From Mycolicibacterium lacusdiani (GTDB lineage: Bacteria; Actinomycetota; Actinomycetes; Mycobacteriales; Mycobacteriaceae), in assembly GCF_021916785.1 (NCBI RefSeq), contig NZ_JAKCFC010000002.1:186001-250000 (forward strand): 64,000 nucleotides of DNA, read 5' to 3'. The notes beneath the pieces were generated by a model. That model worked only from the letters and a program-made list of their open reading frames with translations. It did no database searches and had not been told where the DNA came from. Shown here one piece after another: positions 37,746 to 50,031 of this stretch (the first letter of the stretch is position 1; every line of letters begins with the position of its first letter). Position numbers and translations under genes: made by a program.

Positions 37746-38257
37746 CGACGGTGGTGCTCTCCGTCGGCTCCAATCTCGGCGACCGGCTCGCGCACTTGCA
37801 GTCGGTCGTCGACGGTCTCGGCGGTGCCGTCCGCGCCGTCTCGCCCGTGTACGAGACCGATGCGTGGGGCGGCGTCGAGCAGGGTCCGTTCCTCAACGCC
37901 GTGGTACTGGCCGACGATCCGGCGCTTGACTGCCGCGGCTGGCTCGACCGCGGTCAGGAACTGGAGCGGGCCGCCGAACGCGTCCGCGAGGTGCACTGGG
38001 GACCGCGCACCCTGGACGTCGACATCGTGACCTGCCACGACGGCGCCGACGAGGTTCTATCGCCGGACGAGGCGCTGACCCTTCCTCACCCGCTCGCACA
38101 CCAGCGGGCGTTCGTGCTCATCCCCTGGCTGGCCGCCGACCCGACCGCCACTCTGACCGTCGCCGGCGCACGTCGGCCCATTGCCGTACTCCTCGACGGC
38201 ATCGACGACTCGGAGCGCGCCGGGGTGCGAACCACCGATCTGGTTCTGACGATCTGA
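37742..38257 (+). CDS. folK: 2-amino-4-hydroxy-6-hydroxymethyldihydropteridine pyrophosphokinase
   Basis: 171 residues. Pyrophosphorylates hydroxymethyl-dihydropterin for dihydropteroate synthase. [10 protein letters not shown] at the N-terminus, [11 protein letters not shown], then [14 protein letters not shown] with the metal-binding aspartates, and [18 protein letters not shown] start overlapping the folB stop; stop overlaps the next ATG (TGATG). The four fol genes are fully coupled. Confidence 0.95.
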   Translation: MTTVVLSVGSNLGDRLAHLQSVVDGLGGAVRAVSPVYETDAWGGVEQGPFLNAVVLADDPALDCRGWLDRGQELERAAERVREVHWGPRTLDVDIVTCHDGADEVLSPDEALTLPHPLAHQRAFVLIPWLAADPTATLTVAGARRPIAVLLDGIDDSERAGVRTTDLVLTI

Positions 38258-38733
38258 TGGGCCCCACCCGCAAACGGGACCTGCTCGCCGGGACGGCGCT
38301 GGTCGCCGTCGTCGGCTACGTCATGGTCGCAGGCCTGTATCGCTTCTTCCCCCCGCTGACCATCTGGACGGGGATGTCGCTGCTGGCCGTCGCGGCCGCC
38401 GAGGCCGGTTGGGCGTTCTACTTGCGCTCGAAGATCAGTGCGGGTGAGGTCGGATTCGGCACCGGCCGTCTGCATCCGCTGGCGGCTGCCCGTTCGGTCA
38501 TGGTGGCCCAGGCGTCGGCTTGGGTGGGCGCCCTGGTCCTCGGCTGGTGGCTGGCCGTGGTCGTCTACCTGGTCCCGCGCCGCGACGTCATGCGCGTGGC
38601 GGCCGAGGACACGGCGGGCGCGGTGGTGGCTGGTGTCAGTGCGCTGGCGTTGGTCGTCGCGGCGCTGTGGCTCCAGCATTGCTGCAAGTCGCCGCAGGAT
38701 TCGCAAGACGATCCGGATGGCGTGAGGGACTAG
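38257..38733 (+). CDS. DUF3180 membrane protein
   Basis: 158 residues, four hydrophobic helices (about 10-30, 37-55, 88-110, 122-142). It is the conserved mycobacterial protein that follows folK (Rv3605c). Function is unknown. The ATG overlaps the folK stop, so it belongs to the folate operon. A short polar tail ends the protein. Conservation of the position beside folate genes suggests a link, but nothing in the sequence shows a catalytic site. Confidence 0.85.
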   Translation: MGPTRKRDLLAGTALVAVVGYVMVAGLYRFFPPLTIWTGMSLLAVAAAEAGWAFYLRSKISAGEVGFGTGRLHPLAAARSVMVAQASAWVGALVLGWWLAVVVYLVPRRDVMRVAAEDTAGAVVAGVSALALVVAALWLQHCCKSPQDSQDDPDGVRD

Positions 38734-38809
38734 GGGAACGCCAGGTCGGGACGCCGAATCGCCGCCGCGGTCGACACGCGACGCGACCTGTGACCGGTAC
38801 AGTCCTCCC

Positions 38810-40318
38810 ATGGCCGATCCGACCCGTGGTGTGCGCCCCAGGCGTGCCAGCCGCAGGCCGGGTGGGGCGCTGCTCACGACGTTGCTGGTGCTCGCCATCA
38901 TCGCCAGTTCGGCGCTGGTGTTCACGAATAGCGTTGAGCTGCTGAAGCTTGCGGTCATCGTCGCGCTGTGGGCGGCGGTGGTCGCGGCGTTCGTCTCGTT
39001 CATCTATCGCCGACAGGCCGACGTGGATTCGGCGCGCGCCCGCGACCTCAAGCTGGTGTACGACTTGCAGCTCGATCGAGAGATCTCGGCGCGCCGCGAG
39101 TACGAACTCGGCCTCGAGTCGCAGTTGCGCCGCGAGCTGAGTTCGGAGCTGCGCGCACAGTCGGCGGACGAGGTGGCCAGTTTGCGTGCCGAGCTGGCGG
39201 CACTGCGCGCCAACCTCGAGATCATCTTCGACGCCGATCTCTCGCATCGGCCTGCGATCGAGACCGAGCGGACGACGGTGCACCGCTTCCCCGACTGGGA
39301 CCGCGTGGGCGACCATCCGGGCGAGCGCGAGCGCGTTGCGAGCCCCGGTCGCGTGGTCAGCAGCCGCATCGACGCCGAGGACGCCGACGAACCGGAACCG
39401 AACACCGAGGAAAGCCCGATCATCGACGTCCCGGTCGAACCGCCACCGGAACCCGAGCGCCCGGCACCGGAGTTCGGCGGTGCCCATCGGCTGGGGTCGG
39501 AGTCGGGCACGCCCATGGGTCCCCCCGCCGCGACGTGGCCGCCCCCGCCCACCGCCGCAGCGAGTCCCGCCTTCGCAGCGCCGCCACCGCCGCCTCCCAT
39601 GCGTGCGCCGGAGCCTGCAGGCGCACCCGAACCCGAGGTGCGGGTGTCATGGCTGCCCACCTCGCCGCCACCACAGCCACCGACGCCCCCGCCGCCACCC
39701 GTGGCGCCCACGCCCGCACCGGACGTGCCGCCGCCCGCCGCGCGCTCACCGTGGCAGGAGCCCGAACGGCCGGGCAGGCACACCTCGGCGAGCGACGCCG
39801 CGGGTTGGCGCCCGGCTCCCGCCGAGGGTGAGTTCATCCCGGCCGGTGCACCCGGCAGCAATTGGGTGTCACCCGTGGTGGAGCCGACGCCGGATCCCAC
39901 CGAGCCGCAGGCGCCGGAACCCGCCGAGCCGCCGACGCCGGAGCCCACCGGGCCGCGGGCGCCGGAAGCCACCGAGCCACCTGCGGCGCCTCCCAGCGAG
40001 CCGGCCGTGCCGCCGGTGATGGCGCCGCCGCCGACCGAGTCCCGCGGTCGCCACTCGGGCAGCGACGCCGCCGCCGACGACGGGCCCCGCCGGGCGCGGC
40101 ATTGGGCTCCTGGAGTCGACCCCGGCAAGGCCCCGACGCCGCCCACCCTGGCATCGCCCACCCCGGACCGGGCGGCCAGGCACCGCCCGCCGGAGGAGCC
40201 CGAGGACGCCGAGGAACCGCAGGGCCAGCACGCGGACGGGATGCCTGCGTCGGAACTGCTGGCGAGGTTGCAGGCAGGAGCCGGGGGCAGCGGCCGGCGG
40301 AGACGGCGAGAAGACTAG
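38810..40318 (+). CDS. Membrane protein with coiled coil and long proline-rich tail (Rv3604c-like)
   Basis: 502 residues. Two membrane helices at about 20-40 and 46-66 are followed by a charged helical stretch with coiled-coil character (RREYELGLESQLRRELSSEL, residues about 95-145). The remaining 330 residues are low-complexity, Pro/Ala/Glu-rich with repeated PEPTEP-like units, and a short conserved C-terminal end GMPASELLARLQAGAGG. Equivalent to Rv3604c. The helix end may be a docking peptide. Function unknown; membrane scaffold is a guess. 76 bp after the DUF3180 gene. Confidence 0.85.
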   Translation: MADPTRGVRPRRASRRPGGALLTTLLVLAIIASSALVFTNSVELLKLAVIVALWAAVVAAFVSFIYRRQADVDSARARDLKLVYDLQLDREISARREYELGLESQLRRELSSELRAQSADEVASLRAELAALRANLEIIFDADLSHRPAIETERTTVHRFPDWDRVGDHPGERERVASPGRVVSSRIDAEDADEPEPNTEESPIIDVPVEPPPEPERPAPEFGGAHRLGSESGTPMGPPAATWPPPPTAAASPAFAAPPPPPPMRAPEPAGAPEPEVRVSWLPTSPPPQPPTPPPPPVAPTPAPDVPPPAARSPWQEPERPGRHTSASDAAGWRPAPAEGEFIPAGAPGSNWVSPVVEPTPDPTEPQAPEPAEPPTPEPTGPRAPEATEPPAAPPSEPAVPPVMAPPPTESRGRHSGSDAAADDGPRRARHWAPGVDPGKAPTPPTLASPTPDRAARHRPPEEPEDAEEPQGQHADGMPASELLARLQAGAGGSGRRRRRED

Positions 40319-40347
40319 GGCCGAACAGGCCGTCGCCTGCGATGAGT

Positions 40348-40420
40348 TAATCTCTTGGCGGCCGTCCGGTACCCGCTGAGCGGGCCTGGAACGAACGAAG
40401 AACGACGTCAGCGAGGTCGT
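40348..40420 (+). promoter_or_regulatory. Promoter and structured leader of the pantothenate cluster
   Basis: TAATCT (40348-40353) is a good -10 element. Two hairpins follow in the leader: CCCGC-TGA-GCGGG (40372-40384) and ACGAC/GTCGT (40402-40406, 40416-40420). The coding start is at 40425. The leader may carry a regulatory element, but it matches no RNA class known to me. Confidence 0.4.
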
Positions 40421-40424
40421 CTAG

Positions 40425-41354
40425 GTGGGGACGCCCAACGGATTCCGTCCAGCACGGCTGTCGGTCGGCATCATCTCGGCCGGTCGGGTCGGGACCGCGC
40501 TCGGAGTCGCACTCGAACGGGCCGAGCACGTCGTCGCGGCCTGCAGTGCCATCTCCAAGGCGTCGCGCCGTCGCGCTGAACTCCGCTTGCCCGAGACTCC
40601 CGTGCTGCCAGTGCACGACGTCGCCGCGCGAGCCGAACTGCTGCTGCTGGCCGTGCCCGACGTCGAACTGCCGGGCCTGGTCGCGGGGCTCGCGAGCACC
40701 GGCGCGGTCCGACCGGGCACCATCGTGGTCCACACTGCAGGCGCCAACGGGATCGGCGTCCTGGCGCCGCTGACCGAACTCGGCTGCATCCCGCTGGCCA
40801 TCCACCCGGCGATGACGTTCACCGGGGCGGACGAGGACATCGCGCGGTTGTCGGAGGCCTGCTTCGGCATCACTGCGGCCGACGAGATCGGCTACGCGAT
40901 CGCGCAGTCGCTGGTGCTCGAGATCGGTGGGGAACCGTTCCGCGTGCGCGAGGATGCCCGCACGCTCTATCACGCGGCTCTCGCCCACGGCGGGAACCAC
41001 GTCATCACCGTGGTGCTGGACGCCGTCGAAGCGCTTCGCGCCGCCATCAAGGGCCAGGAACTGCTCGGCCAGGAGCTGGTCGGCGACGGGCCCGGTGGCA
41101 TCGCCGAACGGGTTCTCGCGCCGCTGGCGCGGGCCTCGCTGGAGAATGCGCTGCAGCGTGGACAGAGTGCGCTCACCGGCCCGGTGGCCCGCGGTGACGC
41201 CGCCGCCGTCGCCGGTCACCTCGCCGCGCTGCGGGAAGTGGATCCGGAACTGGCGCAGTCATATCGAGCGGTTTCGTTGCGAACGGCCCAGCGTGCCCAC
41301 GCGCCCGCCGACGTGTTCGCCGTGTTGTCCGCAGAGTCGGAAGGATCGTCGTGA
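40425..41354 (+). CDS. Rossmann-like/DUF2520 protein (Rv3603c-like)
   Basis: 309 residues. The N-terminal NAD(P)-binding fold starts [20 protein letters not shown] with GxxGxVG-like glycine spacing. The second half is the all-helical DUF2520 domain, ending with [16 protein letters not shown]. This architecture is shared with 6-phosphogluconate-type and ketopantoate-reductase-like enzymes; a redox step related to pantothenate is plausible since it heads panC-panD-coaX, but this has not been shown. GTG start. Overlaps panC (GTGA). Confidence 0.9.
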   Translation: MGTPNGFRPARLSVGIISAGRVGTALGVALERAEHVVAACSAISKASRRRAELRLPETPVLPVHDVAARAELLLLAVPDVELPGLVAGLASTGAVRPGTIVVHTAGANGIGVLAPLTELGCIPLAIHPAMTFTGADEDIARLSEACFGITAADEIGYAIAQSLVLEIGGEPFRVREDARTLYHAALAHGGNHVITVVLDAVEALRAAIKGQELLGQELVGDGPGGIAERVLAPLARASLENALQRGQSALTGPVARGDAAAVAGHLAALREVDPELAQSYRAVSLRTAQRAHAPADVFAVLSAESEGSS

Positions 41355-42295
41355 GCACTCGTAGACCGCCCAAGTTCAACCCGGGTGAGCTGAACGTCTA
41401 CTCCAAGCCGACTGACGTGTCCGACGTGTCGCGTGCGTTGCGCACCACCGGGCGCCGCGTGGTGCTGGTGCCGACGATGGGCGCGCTGCACGAGGGGCAC
41501 CTCTCGCTGGTGCGCAAGGCCAAGGCCGTTCCCGGTGCGGTGGTCGTGGTGTCGATCTTCGTCAACCCGCTGCAGTTCGGCGCCAACGAGGACCTGTCGG
41601 CCTACCCACGCCCACTCGAGGACGACCTCGCCGTGTTGCGGGACGAGGGCGTGGAGATCGCATTCACCCCGAGCGAGGCCGACGTGTACCCGGCCGGTCG
41701 GCGCACCACGGTGCATCCCGGGCCGCTCGGCGCGGAACTCGAGGGCGCCTCTCGGCCAGGGCATTTCGCCGGGATGCTGACCGTCGTGCTCAAGCTGCTG
41801 AACATGGTGGCACCCGATCAGGCGTTCTTCGGAGAGAAGGACTACCAGCAGTTGGTCCTGGTGCGGCAGATGGTCGCAGACCTCGATCTCGGCGTCCGGA
41901 TCGTGTCCGTGCCGATCGTGCGCGAGGCCGACGGGCTGGCGATGTCGTCGCGCAACGTCTACCTCGACGAGGTGCAGCGCGAGCAGGCGGGCGCGCTGTC
42001 GGCAGCGCTGCTGGCAGGCTTGTACGGGGCGGCGAGCGGCGCGCAGGAGGCGTTGGAGGCTGCGCGTGCCGTGCTTGTCGAGGTGCCCGCACTCGAGGTC
42101 GACTACCTGGAGGTGCGCGACCCGTGGCTCGGCCCGGCGCCCGCCGAGGGCCCGGCCCGGATGCTGGTGGCGGCGCGCCTCGGCGCGACGAGGCTGCTCG
42201 ACAACATCGCGGTCGACGTCGGCGCGTCCGCAGGCATCGACGGCCACTCCCGGGTGGAGTCGGACGCTGACCGCGAATTCCCCTGGAGGATCTGA
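41351..42295 (+). CDS. panC: Pantothenate synthetase (pantoate-beta-alanine ligase)
   Basis: 314 residues. ATP-dependent ligation of pantoate and beta-alanine, cytoplasmic. [14 protein letters not shown] (41-54) is the HIGH-type ATP motif; [27 protein letters not shown] and the KMSKS-like MSSRNVYL are all present. The C-terminal dimer domain is complete. GTG start inside the end of the preceding gene. TGATG overlap with panD, which makes its beta-alanine substrate. Matches Rv3602c. Confidence 0.96.
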   Translation: MSTRRPPKFNPGELNVYSKPTDVSDVSRALRTTGRRVVLVPTMGALHEGHLSLVRKAKAVPGAVVVVSIFVNPLQFGANEDLSAYPRPLEDDLAVLRDEGVEIAFTPSEADVYPAGRRTTVHPGPLGAELEGASRPGHFAGMLTVVLKLLNMVAPDQAFFGEKDYQQLVLVRQMVADLDLGVRIVSVPIVREADGLAMSSRNVYLDEVQREQAGALSAALLAGLYGAASGAQEALEAARAVLVEVPALEVDYLEVRDPWLGPAPAEGPARMLVAARLGATRLLDNIAVDVGASAGIDGHSRVESDADREFPWRI

Positions 42296-42702
42296 TGTTC
42301 CGGACCATGCTCAAGTCGAAGATCCACCGCGCAACGGTGACCCAGGCCGACCTGCACTACGTCGGATCGGTGACCATTGACGCCGATCTGATGGATGCGG
42401 CCGATCTGCTCGAGGGCGAGCAGGTGACCATCGTGGACGTCGACAACGGTGCCCGCCTGGTCACCTACGCCATCACCGGCGCGCGGGGTAGCGGAGTGAT
42501 CGGGATCAACGGTGCGGCAGCGCATCTGGTCCATCCCGGCGATCTCGTCATCCTCATCGCCTACGGCACCATGACCGACGAGCAGGCGCGGACGCACCAA
42601 CCTCGCATCGTCTTCGTCGACGGGCAGAACCGGCAGATCGACCTGGGCACCGACCCGGCCCACGTGCCGAACGGCGCCACCGACCTGCTCTCCGCCCGGT
42701 AG
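42295..42702 (+). CDS. panD: Aspartate 1-decarboxylase precursor
   Basis: 135 residues. Makes beta-alanine for pantothenate. The proenzyme cuts itself between Gly24 and Ser25 (HYVGSVTID) to form a pyruvoyl group on the new N-terminus. Lys9, Tyr58 and the NGAAAHL segment of the active site are present. The mycobacterial C-terminal tail, in which pyrazinamide-resistance changes map, is here [20 protein letters not shown]. Coupled to panC; coaX follows 5 bp on. Confidence 0.96.
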   Translation: MFRTMLKSKIHRATVTQADLHYVGSVTIDADLMDAADLLEGEQVTIVDVDNGARLVTYAITGARGSGVIGINGAAAHLVHPGDLVILIAYGTMTDEQARTHQPRIVFVDGQNRQIDLGTDPAHVPNGATDLLSAR

Positions 42703-42707
42703 CGGCC

Positions 42708-43511
42708 GTGCTCCTCGCGATCGACGTACGCAACACCCACACCGTCGTCGGCCTGGTGTCCGGATCGGGTGATCACGCGAAAGTGGCGCACCACTGGCGC
42801 ATTCGCACCGAATCCGAGGTGACCGCCGACGAACTCGCCCTCACCATCGACGGACTGATCGGCGACGACGCCGAACACCTCACCGGTGCCACGGGCCTGT
42901 CGACGGTGCCGTCGGTACTGCACGAGATCCGGGTGATGCTCGAACAGTACTGGCCGACGATTCCGCACGTGCTCATCGAACCCGGTGTGCGAACCGGCAT
43001 CCCGCTGCTGGTCGACAACCCCAAGGAGGTTGGGGCGGACCGCATCGTGAACTGCCTAGCCGCCTACCAACGGTTCCACTCCGCCGCAATCGTCGTCGAC
43101 TTCGGCTCGTCGATCTGCGTGGACGTCGTGTCGCACAAGGGTGAATTCCTCGGCGGTGCGATCGCGCCGGGCGTTCAGGTCTCCTCTGATGCCGCCGCAG
43201 CGCGGTCGGCCGCCCTGCGGCGGGTCGAGTTGACCAGGCCCCGGTCGGTGATCGGCAAGAACACCGTCGAGTGCATGCAGGCCGGTGCGGTGTTCGGATT
43301 CGCGAGCCTCGTCGACGGTCTGGTCAACCGGATCCGGGAGGACGTCGACGGGTTCGGCGGCGACGACGTGGCCGTGGTGGCCACCGGTCACACTGCGCCG
43401 CTGGTGCTTCCGGACCTGCACACCGTCGGGCACTACGACCCCCACCTGACCCTCGACGGTCTGCGGCTGGTGTTCGAGCGCAACCGCGACGGCGCGCGGG
43501 GCAAGCGCTAG
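42708..43511 (+). CDS. coaX: Type III pantothenate kinase
   Basis: 267 residues, ASKHA fold. Phosphorylates pantothenate as the first step to coenzyme A. Asp6 in [13 protein letters not shown] (phosphate motif), [34 protein letters not shown] and GGAIAPGV are typical. GTG start 5 bp after panD, last gene of the cluster. Its TAG stop overlaps that of the opposite-strand PLP enzyme in one CTAG. Confidence 0.95.
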   Translation: MLLAIDVRNTHTVVGLVSGSGDHAKVAHHWRIRTESEVTADELALTIDGLIGDDAEHLTGATGLSTVPSVLHEIRVMLEQYWPTIPHVLIEPGVRTGIPLLVDNPKEVGADRIVNCLAAYQRFHSAAIVVDFGSSICVDVVSHKGEFLGGAIAPGVQVSSDAAAARSAALRRVELTRPRSVIGKNTVECMQAGAVFGFASLVDGLVNRIREDVDGFGGDDVAVVATGHTAPLVLPDLHTVGHYDPHLTLDGLRLVFERNRDGARGKR

Positions 43512-44761
43512 AAGAACGTGCGGGCGAGGTCCGTTACGCGGCCCTCGTCGTCGAGCACCGGTATCAGCTGCCACTTGTCGAACGTCGTGCACGGGTGCGA
43601 GACACCGAATTGGACCCAGTCGCCGACGCGGGCACGCGGCGCGTCCGAGTCGCCGATGCGCAGGAAGGCGTGCTGGTCGTTGAGCGCGCTCACCCGGCTG
43701 TCTGGCATCCCGTAGGGCACCGGCAGGTCACTGTCGTGGGACACGTCGCGGCGGCCCATCGTCAGTAGCGCCAGATTGGGCTCCGGCCGCGACACCACCT
43801 GCGCCCACACCGTCAGCGCGGCCCGCAGCGCCAAGGGGGACGTGCGGGCGTACAGGCCGTCGTCGTGCGTCAGGTAGCAGCCACTGCGCAGCACCGTGCG
43901 CACGTCGAGCCCGGACGGCCAGCCGCCTGCCAACTCGTCGACGACCGCGTCGAAGAACGTGGAGCCGCCCGCGGTGACGACGACCGTGTCGGCCTCGAAG
44001 AGCCCCGACAGCCGCTCGACGGCCGCACGGATCTCGCGCAGGTAGGCGCGCACCAGGCCACGGCTGTCATCGGACACGTCGTGCCCACGCGCGGCCTCGT
44101 ACCCCGAGACGCCGACGAGTCGCAGGCGCGCGGACGCCGCGACAGCCCGGGCCACCGCGTCGACGTCCGCGGCGCTGCGACAGCCGGTGCGACCGCCTGC
44201 CATTCCGACCTCGACGCAGACCTCGAGGGGCCGCCTGGCGCCCGCCGCCGTCAGGGCCCCGGTCATAAGCTCCACGCCCGCCACCGAATCGACCCAGCAG
44301 ACGACCTCGAGGTCGGGATGCTCGTCGAGGTCGGCGGCCAGCCACCGCAGCGCTGCGGCATCGACCACCTCGTTCGCCAGCACGATGCGCTGCACCCCGA
44401 ACTGCCGGAAGACGCGCGTCTGCCCGACCGTCGCAGCGGTCACGGCCCATGCACCGGCATCGAACTGCCGGGCCAACAGCTGCGGTGACATGTGCGTCTT
44501 GCCGTGCGGAGCCAGGTCGACGCCGCGGTCACGGCACCAGTTCGCCATCACCTCCGCGTTGTGCGCCAGCGCGCTGTCGGACAGCACGCACAACGGGCCG
44601 ACCGCGCCGTCGCCGAACGGCTCGGCCCGCTCGTCGCGCAGGCTCGCCGGCGTGCGACCCCACCAGGACGAGGGGATGCCCTTGAACCGCCAGTCGAGGG
44701 GATCGCGGTCCAGCGCGGCGAGGAACCGGGCGGCTGCCGTCGCGTCGAGGGGAGCGGTCAC
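43508..44761 (-). CDS. D-serine deaminase/D-threonine aldolase-like PLP enzyme
   Basis: 417 residues. Fold-type III (alanine-racemase-like barrel). PLP-binding Lys88 in [13 protein letters not shown]; the C-terminal metal-binding pair in [10 protein letters not shown] (His, Cys) is as in eukaryotic-type D-serine dehydratases and D-threonine aldolases. Likely acts on a D-amino acid; substrate uncertain. No signal peptide. It is convergent with coaX and divergent from lysS across only 23 bp, so its own promoter reaches into the lysS control region. Not part of the corresponding M. tuberculosis cluster. Confidence 0.88.
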   Translation of the reverse strand: MTAPLDATAAARFLAALDRDPLDWRFKGIPSSWWGRTPASLRDERAEPFGDGAVGPLCVLSDSALAHNAEVMANWCRDRGVDLAPHGKTHMSPQLLARQFDAGAWAVTAATVGQTRVFRQFGVQRIVLANEVVDAAALRWLAADLDEHPDLEVVCWVDSVAGVELMTGALTAAGARRPLEVCVEVGMAGGRTGCRSAADVDAVARAVAASARLRLVGVSGYEAARGHDVSDDSRGLVRAYLREIRAAVERLSGLFEADTVVVTAGGSTFFDAVVDELAGGWPSGLDVRTVLRSGCYLTHDDGLYARTSPLALRAALTVWAQVVSRPEPNLALLTMGRRDVSHDSDLPVPYGMPDSRVSALNDQHAFLRIGDSDAPRARVGDWVQFGVSHPCTTFDKWQLIPVLDDEGRVTDLARTFF

Positions 44762-44770
44762 TCGTTCATT

Positions 44771-44776
44771 TAAGCT
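44771..44776 (+). promoter_or_regulatory. -10 element (TAAGCT) of lysS, leaderless
   Basis: TAAGCT is 8 nt before the GTG. The whole block TAAGCTG-N2-ACGTCGTGA (N2 = GC) recurs at 63607 before cysS (N2 = CG). Transcription most likely begins at the start codon. Confidence 0.55.
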
Positions 44777-44784
44777 GGCACGTC

Positions 44785-46314
44785 GTGAGCACTGCTGATC
44801 GTCCCGAGAGCCGCGAGGTCTCCGACCCCGGCCCCGACGTCCCCGAACAGTTCCGGATTCGTCAGGCCAAGCGGGAACGGCTGATCGCAGAGGGCCGCGA
44901 CCCCTACCCGGTCGAAGTGGCCAGGACCCATGCGCTCGCCGAGGTACGCGCGACCCACGCCGACCTCGAGCCGGGCGCCGAGACCGGCGAGTTCGTCGGT
45001 GTCGCAGGCCGCGTCGTGTTCGCGCGCAATTCGGGCAAGCTGTGCTTCGCGACGCTGCAGGAGGGCGACGGAACGCAACTCCAGGTGATGATCAACCTGG
45101 CGAAGGTGGGCCAGGAGTCGCTCGATTCGTGGAAGGCCGACGTCGATCTGGGCGACATCGTGTTCGTGCACGGTGAGGTGATCAGCTCGCGGCGCGGTGA
45201 ATTGTCTGTGCTCGCCGATTCCTGGCAAATCATTTCCAAGGCACTGCGGCCGCTTCCCGTGGCGCACAGGGAAATGAGCGAGGAGTCGCGCGTCCGCCAG
45301 CGCTACGTCGATCTGATCGTCCGTCCCGAAGCCCGCACGATTGCGCGGCAGCGCATCGCGGTGGTGCGGGCCGTGCGTTCCGCGTTGGAGCGGCGCGGGT
45401 TCCTCGAAGTCGAGACGCCGATGCTGCAGACACTGGCAGGCGGGGCCGCCGCGAGGCCATTCATCACGCACTCCAATGCGCTCGACGCAGACCTCTACCT
45501 CCGCATCGCGCCGGAACTGTTCCTGAAGCGATGCCTCGTCGGTGGTTTCGAGCGGGTCTTCGAGTTGAATCGCAACTTCAGAAACGAAGGCGCCGATTCG
45601 ACGCATTCGCCGGAATTCGCGATGTTGGAGACATATCAGGCCTTCGGAACGTATGACGATTCCGCAGTCATGATGCGGGAGATGATTCAAGAGGTCGCCG
45701 ACGAGGCGATTGGCACCAGGAACGTAACCCTGGCCGACGGCACTACCTACGATCTCGACGGAGAATGGGCCACCGTCGAAATGTATCCGTCGCTGTCTGA
45801 GGCATTGGGCGAGGAGATCACCCCCGACACCGAGGCGCCATACCTCTGGGCGATGGCCGACCGCTTGGGTCTCGAGATCGCCCGTGACCGTGGCTATGGG
45901 CACGGAAAGCTGGTCGAGGAACTGTGGGAGCACACAGTCGGAGAGACTTTGTGGGCGCCAACCTTCGTGCGTGACTTCCCCGTCGAGACCGCGCCGTTGA
46001 CGCGCGCCCACCGCAGCATTCCCGGCGTCACCGAGAAATGGGACCTGTACGTCCGGAAGTTCGAGCTGGCGACCGGCTATTCCGAACTCATCGACCCCGT
46101 GATCCAGCGCGAGCGATTCGAGGCCCAGGCGCGCGCGGCGGCGGCCGGCGATGACGAGGCAATGGTCCTGGACGAGGATTTCCTCGACGCACTCGAGTAC
46201 GGGATGCCACCCACCACGGGCACCGGAATGGGCGTCGATCGGCTGCTGATGGCATTGACGGGCTTGTCTATTCGCGAAACGGTTTTGTTCCCGATAGTGC
46301 GACGTCAAGGCTGA
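44785..46314 (+). CDS. lysS: Lysyl-tRNA synthetase (class II)
   Basis: 509 residues. OB-fold anticodon-binding domain (about 55-170), then the class II core: RQRYVDLIV, motif 2 [20 protein letters not shown] and motif 3 [13 protein letters not shown] near the C-terminus. Charges tRNA-Lys. GTG start with TAAGCT upstream. From about 45.2 kb onward the DNA is clearly less GC-rich than neighbouring genes (52% over 45601-45660 against 68% over 45001-45060), continuing to lsr2. The protein itself is complete. Confidence 0.96.
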   Translation: MSTADRPESREVSDPGPDVPEQFRIRQAKRERLIAEGRDPYPVEVARTHALAEVRATHADLEPGAETGEFVGVAGRVVFARNSGKLCFATLQEGDGTQLQVMINLAKVGQESLDSWKADVDLGDIVFVHGEVISSRRGELSVLADSWQIISKALRPLPVAHREMSEESRVRQRYVDLIVRPEARTIARQRIAVVRAVRSALERRGFLEVETPMLQTLAGGAAARPFITHSNALDADLYLRIAPELFLKRCLVGGFERVFELNRNFRNEGADSTHSPEFAMLETYQAFGTYDDSAVMMREMIQEVADEAIGTRNVTLADGTTYDLDGEWATVEMYPSLSEALGEEITPDTEAPYLWAMADRLGLEIARDRGYGHGKLVEELWEHTVGETLWAPTFVRDFPVETAPLTRAHRSIPGVTEKWDLYVRKFELATGYSELIDPVIQRERFEAQARAAAAGDDEAMVLDEDFLDALEYGMPPTTGTGMGVDRLLMALTGLSIRETVLFPIVRRQG

Positions 46315-46417
46315 CCGAACCCTCAGTTATCATACTTCTTGAATGATTCGTTTTTTCGTGTCAATATTGCGTATGGGTTCGCGTGAACCCAATGGGGGCA
46401 GAAGGGTCTGTGGGCTA
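46315..46417 (+). promoter_or_regulatory. AT-rich upstream region of lsr2
   Basis: The stretch 46321-46380 is only about 37% G+C, with TTTTTT and TCAATATTGC. Lsr2 binds AT-rich DNA, so it probably binds here and regulates itself. CATACT (46330-46335) resembles a -10 element. Confidence 0.55.
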
Positions 46418-46759
46418 ATGGCGAAGAAAGTTACCGTCACCTTGGTCGATGATTTCGATGGTGAGGCAGCCGCCGACGAGACCGTTGAATTCGCGCTCGA
46501 CGGGGTGAACTACGAGATCGACCTTTCCGCGAAGAATGCCGCAAAGTTGCGCAACGACCTGAAGTCATGGGTCGAGGCGGGCCGCCGGGTCGGTGGCCGC
46601 CGTCGTGGCCGCTCGGCAGGCACCGGTCGCGGTCGCGCCTCGATCGACCGCGAGCAGAGCGCAGCCATCAGGGAGTGGGCGCGCCGCAACGGTCACAACG
46701 TCTCCACCCGCGGCCGGATCCCTGCCGACGTCATCGACGCATTCCACGCCGCAACGTAG
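46418..46759 (+). CDS. lsr2: Nucleoid-associated protein Lsr2
   Basis: 113 residues. The N-terminal dimerisation domain reads [21 protein letters not shown] and the C-terminal DNA-binding domain contains the AT-hook-like RGR in [16 protein letters not shown]; a basic linker [13 protein letters not shown] joins them. It bridges DNA and silences AT-rich genes (H-NS analogue). ATG 46418 matches the M. tuberculosis start; an upstream in-frame extension lies in the AT-rich promoter and is not coding. No strong Shine-Dalgarno is seen close to the ATG. Confidence 0.97.
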   Translation: MAKKVTVTLVDDFDGEAAADETVEFALDGVNYEIDLSAKNAAKLRNDLKSWVEAGRRVGGRRRGRSAGTGRGRASIDREQSAAIREWARRNGHNVSTRGRIPADVIDAFHAAT

Positions 46760-46806
46760 GCCGACGTTGCCGTTCGCGGCGCCGCACCGCCCTGGCGCGG
46801 GATCCG

Positions 46807-46821
46807 TTCGCTAGCGGCGAA
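46807..46821. promoter_or_regulatory. ClgR-type binding site upstream of clpC1
   Basis: TTCGC-TAGCG-GCGAA is a perfect inverted repeat, close to the actinobacterial ClgR box (CGC-N5-GCG core flanked by T and A). ClgR activates clp genes under proteolytic stress. The site is about 190 bp before the clpC1 start. Confidence 0.5.
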
Positions 46822-47010
46822 GCGGATGCGCCGAAATGCGGAAACGATTCGCATTTCCCTTGCGTTGCTCTAGTGCATCACCGGGTAGCCGGAGACAGGC
46901 GGGGCATGCCCGGCCTTCGCCCACTACAGTGGACCGTGGGTGCAGGGCGTGGTGAACACGCCGAGAAGTTTCACGAGCTGCGCTATTTGATGGAGAGCAG
47001 GTAACCACCG

Positions 47011-49548
<2,538 letters not shown>

Positions 49549-49560
49549 CGACGCAGTACG

Positions 49561-49592
49561 CGAACGCCCCCGACGCGAGTCGGGGGCGTTCG
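49561..49592 (+). terminator. Intrinsic terminator hairpin of clpC1
   Basis: Perfect 14-bp arms (49561-49574 and 49579-49592, CGAACGCCCCCGAC and complement) around a GCGA tetraloop. No U-tract follows, as is common for mycobacterial terminators. It separates clpC1 from the riboswitch cassette. Confidence 0.85.
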
Positions 49593-49648
49593 TGCGTTCG
49601 GGGCGTTGTTCAGAGGCGCGCGCCCTTCGCGCCTCCCGCGCCGGTCCG

Positions 49649-49747
49649 GCGTGGTTGAATGCTGCTGTACTCGACGGCGAAGGAATCTGGTGAGAATCCA
49701 GAACGGTCGCGCCACTGTCATAGTCAGACCCGACGCCGTCACCACCT
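49649..49747 (+). ncRNA. Cobalamin riboswitch
   Basis: The conserved core is present: GAATCTGG-TGAGAATCCAG stem with its hallmark GGTGAGAATCC, then CGGTCGCGCCACTGT (GCCACTGT at 49711-49718) and AGTCAGACC (49722-49730) as the B12 box. GTGGTTGA (49651-49658) can pair with TCACCAC (49739-49745) to close the outer stem. It lies 40-140 bp ahead of cbtB and should switch off the cassette when B12 is plentiful. The boundaries are estimates. Confidence 0.88.
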
Positions 49748-49784
49748 GTGAAACGGGACGCGAACTCCCGAAAGGACGACCGAC

Positions 49785-50000
49785 ATGAACTCAGCCGACG
49801 CACGCACGAGCGCAGCGCCCGCCCTCGACCTCTCCGCCACCCGCGCGGCGGTGTGGCTGTCTGCCACCGCCTTCCTCGCACTGCTCGTCCTCTACTTCGT
49901 CGGCATGGACCAGGGCGCGACGTCGGTGTTCGGCAACAGCACCGTCGTGCACGAGTTCGTCCACGACGCCCGGCACCTCCTCGGATTCCCCTGCCACTGA
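49785..50000 (+). CDS. cbtB: CbtB, small cobalt-transport subunit
   Basis: 71 residues with one membrane helix (about 23-43, AAVWLSATAFLALLVLYFVG). The C-terminus is rich in His (TVVHEFVHDARHLLGFPCH), the cobalt-coordinating pattern that defines CbtB. It acts with CbtA as a predicted secondary cobalt transporter. ATG start, with GAAAGGACG upstream. First gene of the riboswitch-controlled cassette, 31 bp before cbtA. Confidence 0.92.
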   Translation: MNSADARTSAAPALDLSATRAAVWLSATAFLALLVLYFVGMDQGATSVFGNSTVVHEFVHDARHLLGFPCH

Positions 50001-50031
50001 TTCGCAGGACGAGGAGGGACGACAAAGCAAT

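Noticed and set aside
44762..44784. T-box or other leader RNA for lysS
   Set aside because: The gap is only 23 bp and carries a leaderless promoter.
46343..46417. N-terminal extension of Lsr2
   Set aside because: Lies in the AT-rich promoter; the known protein begins at AKKVTVTL after the ATG at 46418.
49549..49648. Small gene between clpC1 and the riboswitch
   Set aside because: Occupied by the terminator hairpin and GC-rich linker; no start with a ribosome site.
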